6,792 nt of DNA from SOIA01 sp050116035 (GTDB lineage Bacteria > Acidobacteriota > Aminicenantia > Aminicenantales > Aminicenantaceae): positions 1 to 6,792 of the forward strand of contig JASFPJ010000180.1 in the NCBI GenBank assembly GCA_050116035.1, given 5' to 3'. The translations under genes and the position numbers were made by a program. This document shows, piece after piece, positions 1 to 6,522 of the stretch. Position 1 is the first letter of the stretch. Every line of letters starts with the position of its first letter. The notes beneath the pieces were generated by a model, which saw only the letters and a program-made list of their open reading frames with translations, was not told the DNA's origin and ran no database searches.

Positions 1-821
1 AGGAGGATTTGATCCACTAAACGACTATCTATCTGGGGAGTGAACTCTCTCTGGTAGAAAAGAAAAACGGATTTCTGTCCATCTTTTTCTTTGAGGAACC
101 TGGCAAACTCTAAAAGTCTGTATTGATCCACATACCGGGTCTGTTCTAATTTTTCTAACACGCTAGTGTACATCTGGAACAGGATATCAAGGGCATCATC
201 ATCTTCTCCGAACCCCTCATACCCCGTACTGCTGATATTCTCGAGTCCACGTGCCCCTCCACTCGAAGCAAGTACAGATGCAATGGCTTGAGTCAGTTCT
301 TTTAAATCATCCAGTGCAGACCTGTACTCGGCACTGCCCATGTACGCATCCTCTCTTAACAGTTCTTTCAATCTATCCACAATCTCTTCTTTGGATTTGA
401 CTTCCAACGCATCATTTTGCATGGAATAGGTCTTCAATGGAGTGACCACGATGAGATTATCCCCGGGAGTGAGAACATTCTGGATGAAATAGTCCAAAGC
501 CTCTTCGATTCTTGGAGAATATTCAGTGATTTGGAAGAAAAGATAAAAATACCTCGTAGTTTCGGGTTTGAATTCTTTCTTTTCTTCTTTTCTTGTGATT
601 GTCTTCTTATTTATCTCGTAGACCGCCACAATTTTTTGAGGCTCTCCATCCTCGAACACCTCAAAATCATCTATACCTAAGCTGCCGACAAACTTCCCTC
701 CATCAAACACTCTCACCGGAACTTCCACATTGATAACAATAGAGTCTTCAATAAATATCTGTTGCGGGAAAAGAACTAAACTCAGGAATAAGGTTCCAAA
801 CAGGAAAATGAGTTTTTTCAT
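1..821 (-). CDS. Secreted VWFA-related domain protein (5' part; 3' end outside window)
   Basis: The frame is open from ATG at 821-819 to the left edge (273 codons, no stop), so the C-terminus is missing. Residues 1-20 form a signal peptide or N-terminal anchor (MKKLIFLFGTLFLSLVLFP). Residues 30-70 carry the segment typical of 'VWFA-related' proteins: a beta-rich stretch (VEVPVRVFDGGKFVGSL), then DDFEVFEDGEPQKI at 51-64. This family is exported and abundant in Acidobacteriota and relatives; its function is mostly unknown. The following region should be a von Willebrand A fold: strand RYFYLFFQI at 90-98, TPGDNLIVV at 118-126, and KSVFLFYQRE at 250-259, where relatives have a strand after GRK. 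The metal-binding DxSxS motif expected after the first strand is not present; the sequence there is QITEYS, so metal binding is doubtful. A low-complexity, acidic insert lies around 185-212. The start is supported by AGGGA 7 bases upstream and by the signal peptide. Confidence 0.8.
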   Translation of the reverse strand, partial: MKKLIFLFGTLFLSLVLFPQQIFIEDSIVINVEVPVRVFDGGKFVGSLGIDDFEVFEDGEPQKIVAVYEINKKTITRKEEKKEFKPETTRYFYLFFQITEYSPRIEEALDYFIQNVLTPGDNLIVVTPLKTYSMQNDALEVKSKEEIVDRLKELLREDAYMGSAEYRSALDDLKELTQAIASVLASSGGARGLENISSTGYEGFGEDDDALDILFQMYTSVLEKLEQTRYVDQYRLLEFARFLKEKDGQKSVFLFYQREFTPQIDSRLVDQIL

Positions 822-839
822 TTGAGGTTCCCTTTTTTT

Positions 840-868
840 ATCGTAAATCTTTGAGGCATATCTGTCAA
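840..868 (-). promoter_or_regulatory. Sigma70-type promoter of the VWFA-related gene
   Basis: Read on the minus strand there is a perfect -35 box TTGACA (868-863), a 17-base spacer and a -10-like TACGAT (845-840), followed by an A-rich stretch and then the AGGGA ribosome site and ATG at 821. The 5' leader would be only about 12-15 bases. The assignment rests on consensus and position only. Confidence 0.55.
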
Positions 869-888
869 TCCAATTAGCTCCATATTGC

Positions 889-904
889 TATTGTAAACAC
901 AATA
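889..904. promoter_or_regulatory. Small perfect palindrome upstream of the VWFA-gene promoter (possible operator)
   Basis: TATTGT (889-894) and ACAATA (899-904) are perfect inverted 6-mers separated by AAAC. On the minus strand the element lies about 20 bases upstream of the -35 box, where an activator could bind. It could also be a chance palindrome in AT-rich DNA. Confidence 0.2.
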
Positions 905-955
905 AATGTTTTTCCATGCCCATTTCGAATCTCAAGGGTGTAACAATCTTATCCT

Positions 956-1108
956 TATGTCATTGCGAGCGCAGCGTGGCAATCTCTTTAAATATTAAAG
1001 AAAACTTTTCTTATGGGATTGCCACGTCACTTTGTTCCTCGCAATGACAATCCATTCATACGAGATTGCCACGCTGCGCTCGCAATGACATATTTAGCAA
1101 TGACATAT
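956..1108. repeat. Composite dispersed palindromic repeat (three arms plus a terminal fragment)
   Basis: Arm 1 (956-986) and arm 3 (1062-1092) are perfect inverted copies over 31 bases. Their common core begins GTCATTGCGAGCG and ends GTGGCAATCTC. Between them, 1017-1048 is an inverted variant arm; read on the minus strand it begins GTCATTGCGAGGAAC and ends GTGGCAATC. Arm 1 plus the middle arm looks like one complete hairpin unit. Arm 3 looks like half of a second unit, and GCAATGACATAT at 1082-1093 recurs directly at 1097-1108. The same family recurs at 6552-6633. Repeats with this consensus are scattered through intergenic regions of many bacterial genomes. They resemble REP/MITE-like non-autonomous elements, but no transposase is present here. 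Confidence 0.85.
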
Positions 1109-1459
1109 AATTTAATGTTTTTATACTAATATGGACTTCTCCCTAGTTTGCTTAAAAGAAATGCAATTTTAGTGCCAACTTAAATCAGGCGGGTCTAAAA
1201 ATTAAAGCCTGTTTATCTGTCCTGCTCAACGGACACATGGTTATATAAAAGGACAGGCCTCTCTATGTAACCAATTAATACAGGGTGGGCTGTAAAGCGT
1301 TGAGACTATGGCATTAAAATAGAGTATGAATATAAAAGCATTTCGTATTTTCTGTCATCCCACTCGATTCCTTCATTTCTCTTGCTTCGGGCCGTATCTT
1401 TCATATTCAATTATATGCAACTATTAAAACATTTAGGGCACCTGAGTTCTTGCGAGTAT
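1109..1459. other. Intergenic stretch with no supported gene; one alternative-pairing hairpin
   Basis: No reading frame here has both a ribosome site and recognisable protein character. The only structure seen is around 1217-1256. CTGTCCT (1217-1223) can pair with AGGACAG (1250-1256), or its TGTCC part (1218-1222) can pair with the nearer GGACA (1231-1235). A short minus-strand frame over this stretch encodes Cys-x2-Cys (LRCPKCFNSC) just downstream of the 1460-2103 gene, but it lacks a start and stops quickly. It may be a gene remnant. Confidence 0.4.
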
Positions 1460-2103
1460 TTATTGCTGAAATTGATTAATCATTAATTCTTCATCCCAGG
1501 CTGGAATAAGTCCATGGTTTACGGAATATTGCTTCCATTCATCGTACGAAACAAGGGGCCTGGTTCTTTCAATTAAGTTCACAGTTGTGTTCAGCACTCC
1601 TGGTATTTTTTCTACTACTTCGGCCAGATACTTATTTAATGTTTCCTCCCTTTCAGCAAGAATGGAAAACTGGATACAATCTCCATAGAGGTGACATGTG
1701 TAAGCAATGTATGCCATTTTAAGACCATCTGGAAGAGCGGCATTTGCGATATTTTGATACACATCTTTGAGGTTTTTCGGGAATACTTTCAAGGTGATGG
1801 TGAATCTTTTCATATTCTTTGTATCTCTGGGAAGTGGATAGAATATCGGCTTAATCATATTTATTACCCAAGTACTCGTTATGTGCTCTATTTTACTCAA
1901 ATGGTCAGCAATAAAGTCTCCGAGAACATCTGGATCAAGCGTATGGATAAAAAGGCTTACATCTTCATGTTTGGCCCGCTTGGAAAGTAGAGCAGACGTC
2001 CCTTTCCCTCAATTCCTTTCTGTAATTCATCTTTTTGAGACATAATATAATCACAAAGCCTTTCCTTGCGCTCCTGGGATTTTATCCTGATTATAGTGAT
2101 CAT
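1460..2103 (-). CDS. Lrp/AsnC ligand-binding (RAM)-like protein, interrupted by a -1 frameshift (programmed or mutational)
   Basis: An ATG at 2103-2101 follows AAAGGAGGACTGAA, the strongest ribosome site in the window. Its frame reads MITIIRIKSQERKERL and ends after 48 codons at TAA (1959-1957). The homologous-looking remainder lies in the -1 frame from 2008 to the stop at 1460. Joining them at GGGAAAG (2008-2002) gives 214 aa. Residues ~48-90 (EDVSLFIHTLD, then ITSTWVINMIKP) and ~98-190 (MKRFTITLKV, FSILAEREETLNKYL, KIPGVLNTTVNLIERT) look like two ferredoxin-like RAM domains of the kind that binds small effectors in Lrp/AsnC regulators. No helix-turn-helix is visible, so direct DNA binding is unlikely. 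The alternative is a 146-aa protein from TTG at 1900, but it has no ribosome site and would cut the first domain. Domain assignment is by pattern only. The interruption may also be a sequencing error or a decaying gene. Confidence 0.6.
2002..2008 (-). other. Slippery heptamer GGGAAAG at the frame break
   Basis: On the minus strand the zero frame reads GAG GGA AAG GGA, giving G GGA AAG, an X XXY YYZ -1 slippery heptamer. The same heptamer serves the phage lambda G/GT tail-assembly frameshift. The -1 frame is blocked upstream by TGA at 2011-2009, immediately before the heptamer, so entry into the downstream frame must happen at or after this point. An SD-like AAAGGA lies 5 bases upstream (2019-2014). 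I see no clear downstream stimulatory stem. Confidence 0.45.
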
Positions 2104-2199
2104 TTCAGTCCTCCTTTTTTAAGACAAAGTGATTTACTTTTTTAATGTGAAATGATTTTCTCAATTTTTTAACGCCTGCTCCCCTGACATCCTACTTAA

Positions 2200-2228
2200 C
2201 AAATATCACATAAAAAATTTAATGTCAA
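2200..2228 (-). promoter_or_regulatory. Candidate promoter of the RAM-like gene
   Basis: On the minus strand a perfect -35 TTGACA (2228-2223) is followed by a 17-base spacer ending in TGA and then TATTTG (2205-2200), giving an extended -10-like arrangement. The predicted leader to the ATG at 2103 is about 90 bases. The -10 match is only partial. Confidence 0.4.
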
Positions 2229-2387
2229 CTAATATGATAGATATAATAGTTACTATAAATATTATCAAATTAGTAGAATACATTATCCTGTATCGTCTCT
2301 ACAAATACAACTTATCTTCTGTCAATTCCTGCTGTAGCGATGGGTGGTATCAATATTTAGAAAGCGACTATGGTTTTCTTTGCTAGC

Positions 2388-2417
2388 TTGATGAGGATGG
2401 CTGAGGTGTTGTATTAT
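2388..2417 (+). promoter_or_regulatory. Weak candidate promoter of the moxR operon
   Basis: TTGATG (2388-2393), an 18-base spacer and TATTAT (2412-2417) stand 50 bases ahead of the moxR start. The overlapping TATACT (2415-2420) is a second possible -10. Neither is a strong match, so the real promoter may lie elsewhere in the region. Confidence 0.25.
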
Positions 2418-2467
2418 ACTGAACAGCCAACGGGATTCGATTCCAATCAAAAAAGGATGGTCAGCCA

Positions 2468-3433
2468 ATGGATGAAATAAAAACCGCAGCAGAAAAAATC
2501 ATTGAACAGCTTGAGAGGATTATCTTCGGCAAGCGGGATGTTTTGCAGATGGTTTTGGTTTGTCTTCTCGCCGAGGGCCATCTGTTGATGGAGGATGTCC
2601 CCGGGACAGCTAAAACCCTCTTGGGAAAAACTCTTGCTAAAACTCTGGGAGGGACCTTCCGTCGCCTTCAGTGCACGCCCGACCTCTTACCCGGCGATGT
2701 CACCGGTATTAATGTCTTCAACTTAAAAACCAGCGAGTTTGAATTCCACCCAGGACCGGTCATGACACGAATCCTCCTGGCAGATGAAATAAACCGGGCC
2801 ACTCCCCGTGCCCAGGCCGCGCTTCTGGAGTGTATGGCCGAGCGGCAGGTCAGTGTGGAAAACCAGACTTATCTCCTCCGCCGTCCTTTTTTCGTAATCG
2901 CCACTCAAAATCCCATAGAACATGAGGGCACTTTTGCCCTGCCGGAAGCGCAGTTGGATCGTTTTCTCATGCGGCTGTCTATGGGATATCCCTCAGCGGA
3001 TGCAGAAAAACATATGCTGGAAGAAAGCGGTGATAAGGATCCGTTATCCCAGATCAAACAGGTTGTCAGTCTGGAGGATATCATGAAATTCCAGGATCAG
3101 ATCCCCAAGGTTCATGTGATCCCCAGGATCCAGGAATATATCATCCAGATTATTTCATCCACACGTGACCACAAAGATTTTCTACTGGGAGGAAGTCCCC
3201 GGGCAACCAAAGGACTTTTCCGGGCCTCACAGGCCCTGGCTGCAATATCCGGCCGGGAATTTGTCCTGCCCGATGATGTGAAGAGGCTGTATCCCGCTGT
3301 GTTGAACCACCGGGTCATTTTAAGCGTTGAGGGCAAGCTACAAAAACGTTCGGTCAACAAGGCACTGGAGGATGCGGTGAGCCTGGTCCCAGCTCCCCTT
3401 ATCCAACCAGAAACCATTATGGAAGAGCTTTGA
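2468..3433 (+). CDS. MoxR-family AAA+ ATPase
   Basis: This is a 321-aa single-domain AAA+ ATPase, the usual MoxR length, and probably cytosolic. Visible motifs in order are Walker A VPGTAKT (44-50), Walker B ILLADEINR (102-110), sensor 1 ATQNP (145-149), the LDRF segment (163-166), and sensor 2 GGSPRA (241-246) followed by the alpha-helical lid (FVLPDDVKRLYPAVLNHR, 266-282). The P-loop has GTAKT rather than the more common GxGKT, a variant tolerated in MoxR proteins. All catalytic residues look intact. MoxR ATPases are thought to remodel or assist assembly of partner complexes through VWA-type proteins, and the next gene (DUF58) is the standard partner. ATG is preceded by AAGGA with a 10-base gap. 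First gene of the operon; the next start follows the stop by only 3 bases. The substrate cannot be inferred from sequence. Confidence 0.96.
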   Translation: MDEIKTAAEKIIEQLERIIFGKRDVLQMVLVCLLAEGHLLMEDVPGTAKTLLGKTLAKTLGGTFRRLQCTPDLLPGDVTGINVFNLKTSEFEFHPGPVMTRILLADEINRATPRAQAALLECMAERQVSVENQTYLLRRPFFVIATQNPIEHEGTFALPEAQLDRFLMRLSMGYPSADAEKHMLEESGDKDPLSQIKQVVSLEDIMKFQDQIPKVHVIPRIQEYIIQIISSTRDHKDFLLGGSPRATKGLFRASQALAAISGREFVLPDDVKRLYPAVLNHRVILSVEGKLQKRSVNKALEDAVSLVPAPLIQPETIMEEL

Positions 3434-3436
3434 TCC

Positions 3437-4792
3437 GTGGCCAATTCTGAAAACAGAAGTAAAAATCAAGACAAGGATTATCGCCGCTTACGGCGCCGCC
3501 AGTACACCATCTGGGGAATTTTCTTTGCCTCCCTTCTCGTTCTGCTGTCCATTTACACTGGAGGATTCTTTCTTTATTCTGCGGTCGCTGTGGCTGTGCT
3601 TCTACTATTTTCTTTGGCGATATCATCCGCCAATCTCGTGGGGATAAAGGTGCAGCGTGACCTATCCGCATCTGAAATCAAATGGGGAGAAGACGTCGAG
3701 GCCAAGCTGACAGTCCTCAACCAGAAGTCGCTTTCCGCATTTTGGCTTTTCTGGGAAGACCATGTGGACAAGGCACTGGACGTGGAAGGCCCGATATGTC
3801 ACTTCAAAACACTGGCTCCTAATAAAAGTCATAAGCTACCCTTCCGGATTCACAGCACTCGTCGTGGCTTTTTTAAGATCGGGCCGGCAGTAGTCGAATC
3901 CAGCGGACCTTTCGGGCTGATGCAGAGATTTTTGGTGGGCCATCAGGTGGATTTCCTGACAGTTCTCCCCCGGGTGGTTCCTGTCGAAAAAGGGCTGGTG
4001 CGGGGACAGCGCCCCATCCACCAGATTCCCAAAAGAAAAAGTATTTTCGAGGATCCCTCGAGATTTTTGGGCGTGCGGGAATATCAGCCGGGAGATAGCT
4101 TGCGCCGGATTCATTGGAAGGCAACAGCCCGTTCCCGCACGATCCAGGTCAAGATATTTGAACCTGCGGTTCTTCTCGGCGCCTTATTGGCAGTGGATAT
4201 GCATCCTGCCTCTTATCTTGAAGTGACAAAAGAGAAGGAGAAGGTCGATTCTTTGGTGGAGTTGGCCATAACTGCCGCCGCATCCCTGGGAGAATACATA
4301 ATCACCGGGGATCAGAGGGTGGGATTGTTGTCCAATGGAGAAGATGCCGCAGAGCAGTACAAGGAGGAATGGAAAGGCGGGATTTTCCGGCGGATCGACC
4401 AGGTCCTGGATCATTCCCAAATAGACTCCAGGTCACTCACTTTTCAGCCGGTAGAATTGGCCCCGGGAAAGGGACAGCCGCAGCTCGAACAATTGCATGC
4501 CGCCCTGGCTCGTCTTGTCTTCACAGAAAACTATACTCTCTCTGATCTGTTGATGACCGAGCTGCCGCGGCTGCCGCGCTCGCTCGTGCTAGTGGCCATC
4601 ACTCCGCATATCGACCAGGCTCTTAATAATGCCCTCGGAAGCCTTCAGAGGTCAGGGATCGAAACCGCTGTTGTCTGGGTCCGTGACCCAGAGGAGCCCT
4701 CTTTACCTCAAGCAGGTATCACTCACAACATACCTGTCTATCCTGTCCGGGGAGACGAAGACCTCGTCCAGTTGGGAGCCATATCAATATGA
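3437..4792 (+). CDS. DUF58 domain-containing membrane protein (VWA-like partner of MoxR)
   Basis: This 451-aa protein starts with GTG, 3 bases after the moxR stop. GGAAGAG inside the moxR end serves as ribosome site, so the two are probably translationally coupled. A basic N-terminus (YRRLRRRQ) precedes two membrane segments at about 24-40 and 43-66. An extracytoplasmic-type beta-rich part (about 70-180) would be expected, but with two TM segments it should face the cytoplasm, as in other DUF58 proteins. The DUF58 signature is clear at 214-231: REYQPGDSLRRIHWKATA. It is followed by FEPAVLLGALLAVDMHP (241-257), the first strand of a VWA-like fold. Asp254 sits where the metal-site DxSxS would begin, but the serines are absent, so the metal site looks degenerate. 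A last alpha/beta stretch at 380-440 (SLVLVAITP, ETAVVWVRDP) completes the fold. DUF58 proteins occur next to MoxR in many phyla. Biochemical function is unknown. Confidence 0.92.
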   Translation: MANSENRSKNQDKDYRRLRRRQYTIWGIFFASLLVLLSIYTGGFFLYSAVAVAVLLLFSLAISSANLVGIKVQRDLSASEIKWGEDVEAKLTVLNQKSLSAFWLFWEDHVDKALDVEGPICHFKTLAPNKSHKLPFRIHSTRRGFFKIGPAVVESSGPFGLMQRFLVGHQVDFLTVLPRVVPVEKGLVRGQRPIHQIPKRKSIFEDPSRFLGVREYQPGDSLRRIHWKATARSRTIQVKIFEPAVLLGALLAVDMHPASYLEVTKEKEKVDSLVELAITAAASLGEYIITGDQRVGLLSNGEDAAEQYKEEWKGGIFRRIDQVLDHSQIDSRSLTFQPVELAPGKGQPQLEQLHAALARLVFTENYTLSDLLMTELPRLPRSLVLVAITPHIDQALNNALGSLQRSGIETAVVWVRDPEEPSLPQAGITHNIPVYPVRGDEDLVQLGAISI

Positions 4793-6510
4793 GAAAAAAA
4801 TCTCCTCCCTTCTGCAGCCTTCATCCTGGGACCGAAGCACACTATGAATGCAGCGATTGCCAAAAGATGCTGTGTTCTCAGTGCATCAGGCAGGACATGA
4901 ACCTCTTTTTCTGCCGTCACTGTGGCGGATCCGCCACCATACTCGAGACACCATCGGAACCTGTTTCCGCCAAGGAGACTGTTAAGCAGGTCTCCAGAGA
5001 GTTCCAGGGATTGACTTTGCCATTGATCAATCACATCATACTGCCTGCCGCTGTGATCCTGATGGTCAGTGCATTCCTGTTTTTCCTTCTGGATATTCGG
5101 TCTGTGTTTTTTAGCGAGTCGATGGCGATCAGGCGAGTGGCTTTCTGCTTTGGTGCGGCCACAGTGCTTATTGCCCGTTATAACAAAATGTACGGGGCCA
5201 AAGAGCGTCAGTGGCTGTATACGTTTGTGCTGGCTTTTGCCACATCCCTGGTTATGCTGAAGTTTTCCCGGAATCCTCAGGACTTTATCGTGAATATACT
5301 TGTGGTGGCGATTATCTGGTGGTTTGCCACCCGCATCACTGAATGTCTTGACATAGGAGAAGAAGTCGAGCGTGAAGTCCTGCGCATCTATGGTGTAGAA
5401 CGCCTGGATTGGGAAAGAGTCCACCGCAAATTCGGTCTGAGCCACGTCAGCGGGCTTCCCAAACGAGAACGAGCGGAAGCTGAAGAGAAGAAATTGGAGA
5501 AAGCGCGAAAACAACTGAGCAGGAATCCCTCTTCTGCAGTGGCTCGTCTGGCAGTGATTGGCCTGGTAGCCTTTGCCCTGGGAGAACCGGTCCTGCTCTC
5601 CGGACCTCCCGAAGCCGGACTGAGGGCTATCGTGGCTGTAGTCGTTTTTCTTTTAGCCACAGGTGTGGTGATGTCAGCCGGCTCGGCCATAGGAGTTTAC
5701 CGCCGTGTTCGGAAACCAGGCGGTAATCCCTCAATAGGTGTTGTACCGGCAAAAACAGCCATTGCTTTTATACTTCTGATTGTCGTCTTGAGTGCATCAC
5801 TGACAATCCCTGGGATTGCTTACAGGGGAAGCGGCGAACTGACTCCTCAAATAGACCAAGTTGACTCTTCTAGGCGGGTAAAACCAGATGATAAGCAGTC
5901 TGAACAAATGGACGAAAGCAAGGCTTCAAAAGATAAAGGCCGCGGCAGGAGGGCTCCATCCGGTCCCGGCGCATTTTTTAATTTCATCGCCTCGCTGGGA
6001 AAATTGCTTTTAATCCCCTTAGTCCTTCTGGGTATCGGCGGATTCATCTATGCCCTTGTCAAACTCTTTCCTTTTCTCAAAGACAGAACACTGGGAATAA
6101 AAGGACTTTTCCATAACCTGTTGGCTAAATTGAGGTCTATGCTCCGTCCTCAGAGTAAAGAAAGGGATTCTGACGCACCCCGTCGAAAAGACATTTTAAG
6201 AGCGCTCAAAGTGATCGAAGGGCAGGCTCCTCGGGAAACGATTCTTTTGGCCTATGAATGCCTTCAGGGATTCTTCTCTCTGCTGGGATACAAGCGCCCG
6301 GCCGACAACACTCCCTACGAGATCCTCAGGTCTCTGCCGAGACGTTTTGAGTTTTTGAAGGAACCGGCAGTCTCTATTACAGAGTTATACGTGCAGACAG
6401 CCTACAGCCGCAAACCGATGACTTCCGATGAGAGTCGTAATGCTCTGGAACAGATTTATAAAGTTAAAACTCTGTTCGAAAGCTATCGAAAAAACAAAGG
6501 CCAAAATTGA
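4789..6510 (+). CDS. Polytopic membrane protein with N-terminal zinc finger and C-terminal DUF4129-like domain
   Basis: This 573-aa protein has its ATG overlapping the DUF58 stop (ATGA), with GGGAG 10 bases upstream, so it is translationally coupled. Residues 9-45 carry a B-box-like zinc-binding set: C9, H12, C21, C24, C29, C32, C42, C45 (CSLHPGTEAHYECSDC, then CSQC and CRHC). Eight hydrophobic segments follow at about 80-101, 113-130, 142-159, 165-182, 250-268, 278-301, 322-344 and 398-424. Basic loops (131-141, 183-249, 302-321) put both termini inside. Residues 466-565 resemble DUF4129: a helix with LLAYECLQGFFSLLG, then TPYEILRSL (508-516) and VSITELYVQTAYS (528-540). In TgpA-type proteins of similar loci, DUF4129 follows a periplasmic transglutaminase domain. 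Here that site is only a charged linker (345-397) with no Cys-His-Asp triad. The protein is probably a membrane partner of the MoxR/DUF58 pair. The DUF4129 call is by pattern. Confidence 0.85.
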   Translation: MRKKSPPFCSLHPGTEAHYECSDCQKMLCSQCIRQDMNLFFCRHCGGSATILETPSEPVSAKETVKQVSREFQGLTLPLINHIILPAAVILMVSAFLFFLLDIRSVFFSESMAIRRVAFCFGAATVLIARYNKMYGAKERQWLYTFVLAFATSLVMLKFSRNPQDFIVNILVVAIIWWFATRITECLDIGEEVEREVLRIYGVERLDWERVHRKFGLSHVSGLPKRERAEAEEKKLEKARKQLSRNPSSAVARLAVIGLVAFALGEPVLLSGPPEAGLRAIVAVVVFLLATGVVMSAGSAIGVYRRVRKPGGNPSIGVVPAKTAIAFILLIVVLSASLTIPGIAYRGSGELTPQIDQVDSSRRVKPDDKQSEQMDESKASKDKGRGRRAPSGPGAFFNFIASLGKLLLIPLVLLGIGGFIYALVKLFPFLKDRTLGIKGLFHNLLAKLRSMLRPQSKERDSDAPRRKDILRALKVIEGQAPRETILLAYECLQGFFSLLGYKRPADNTPYEILRSLPRRFEFLKEPAVSITELYVQTAYSRKPMTSDESRNALEQIYKVKTLFESYRKNKGQN

Positions 6511-6522
6511 CCATTTGTACGC

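Larger units (their letters stand above)
2104..2467. other. Divergent intergenic region between the RAM-like gene and the moxR operon
   Basis: This 364-base stretch is AT-rich, especially 2195-2300. It carries the minus-strand promoter candidate at 2200-2228 and the weaker plus-strand candidate at 2388-2417. No open frame with coding character and no structured RNA was recognised. Confidence 0.5.

Noticed and set aside
417..680. 87-aa plus-strand open frame
   Set aside because: It lies antisense inside the VWFA-related gene, has no ribosome site and has a biased, low-complexity sequence (phenylalanine-rich), while the minus-strand frame shows family motifs.
956..1108. CRISPR-like array
   Set aside because: The repeated arms are inverted rather than direct, irregularly spaced and of a known dispersed-palindrome type. 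There are no cas genes.
1306..1404. 32-aa minus-strand frame starting MKDTARSKRNEG
   Set aside because: No Shine-Dalgarno sequence, very short and no recognisable family. At most a remnant.
1460..1900. Independent 146-aa gene starting at TTG 1900
   Set aside because: No ribosome site stands before this TTG, and the frame continues upstream with protein-like sequence (EDVSLFIHTLDPDVLGDFIA) up to the slippery site. Truncation of a longer gene is the better reading.
1691..1990. 99-aa plus-strand open frame
   Set aside because: It is antisense to the RAM-like gene and shows no recognisable domain or ribosome site.
4738..5514. 258-aa minus-strand open frame
   Set aside because: Despite its length it is the complement of the third operon gene. 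Its sequence is rich in His, Gln and Arg and has no motif, whereas the plus strand has zinc-finger and membrane features and a coupled start.
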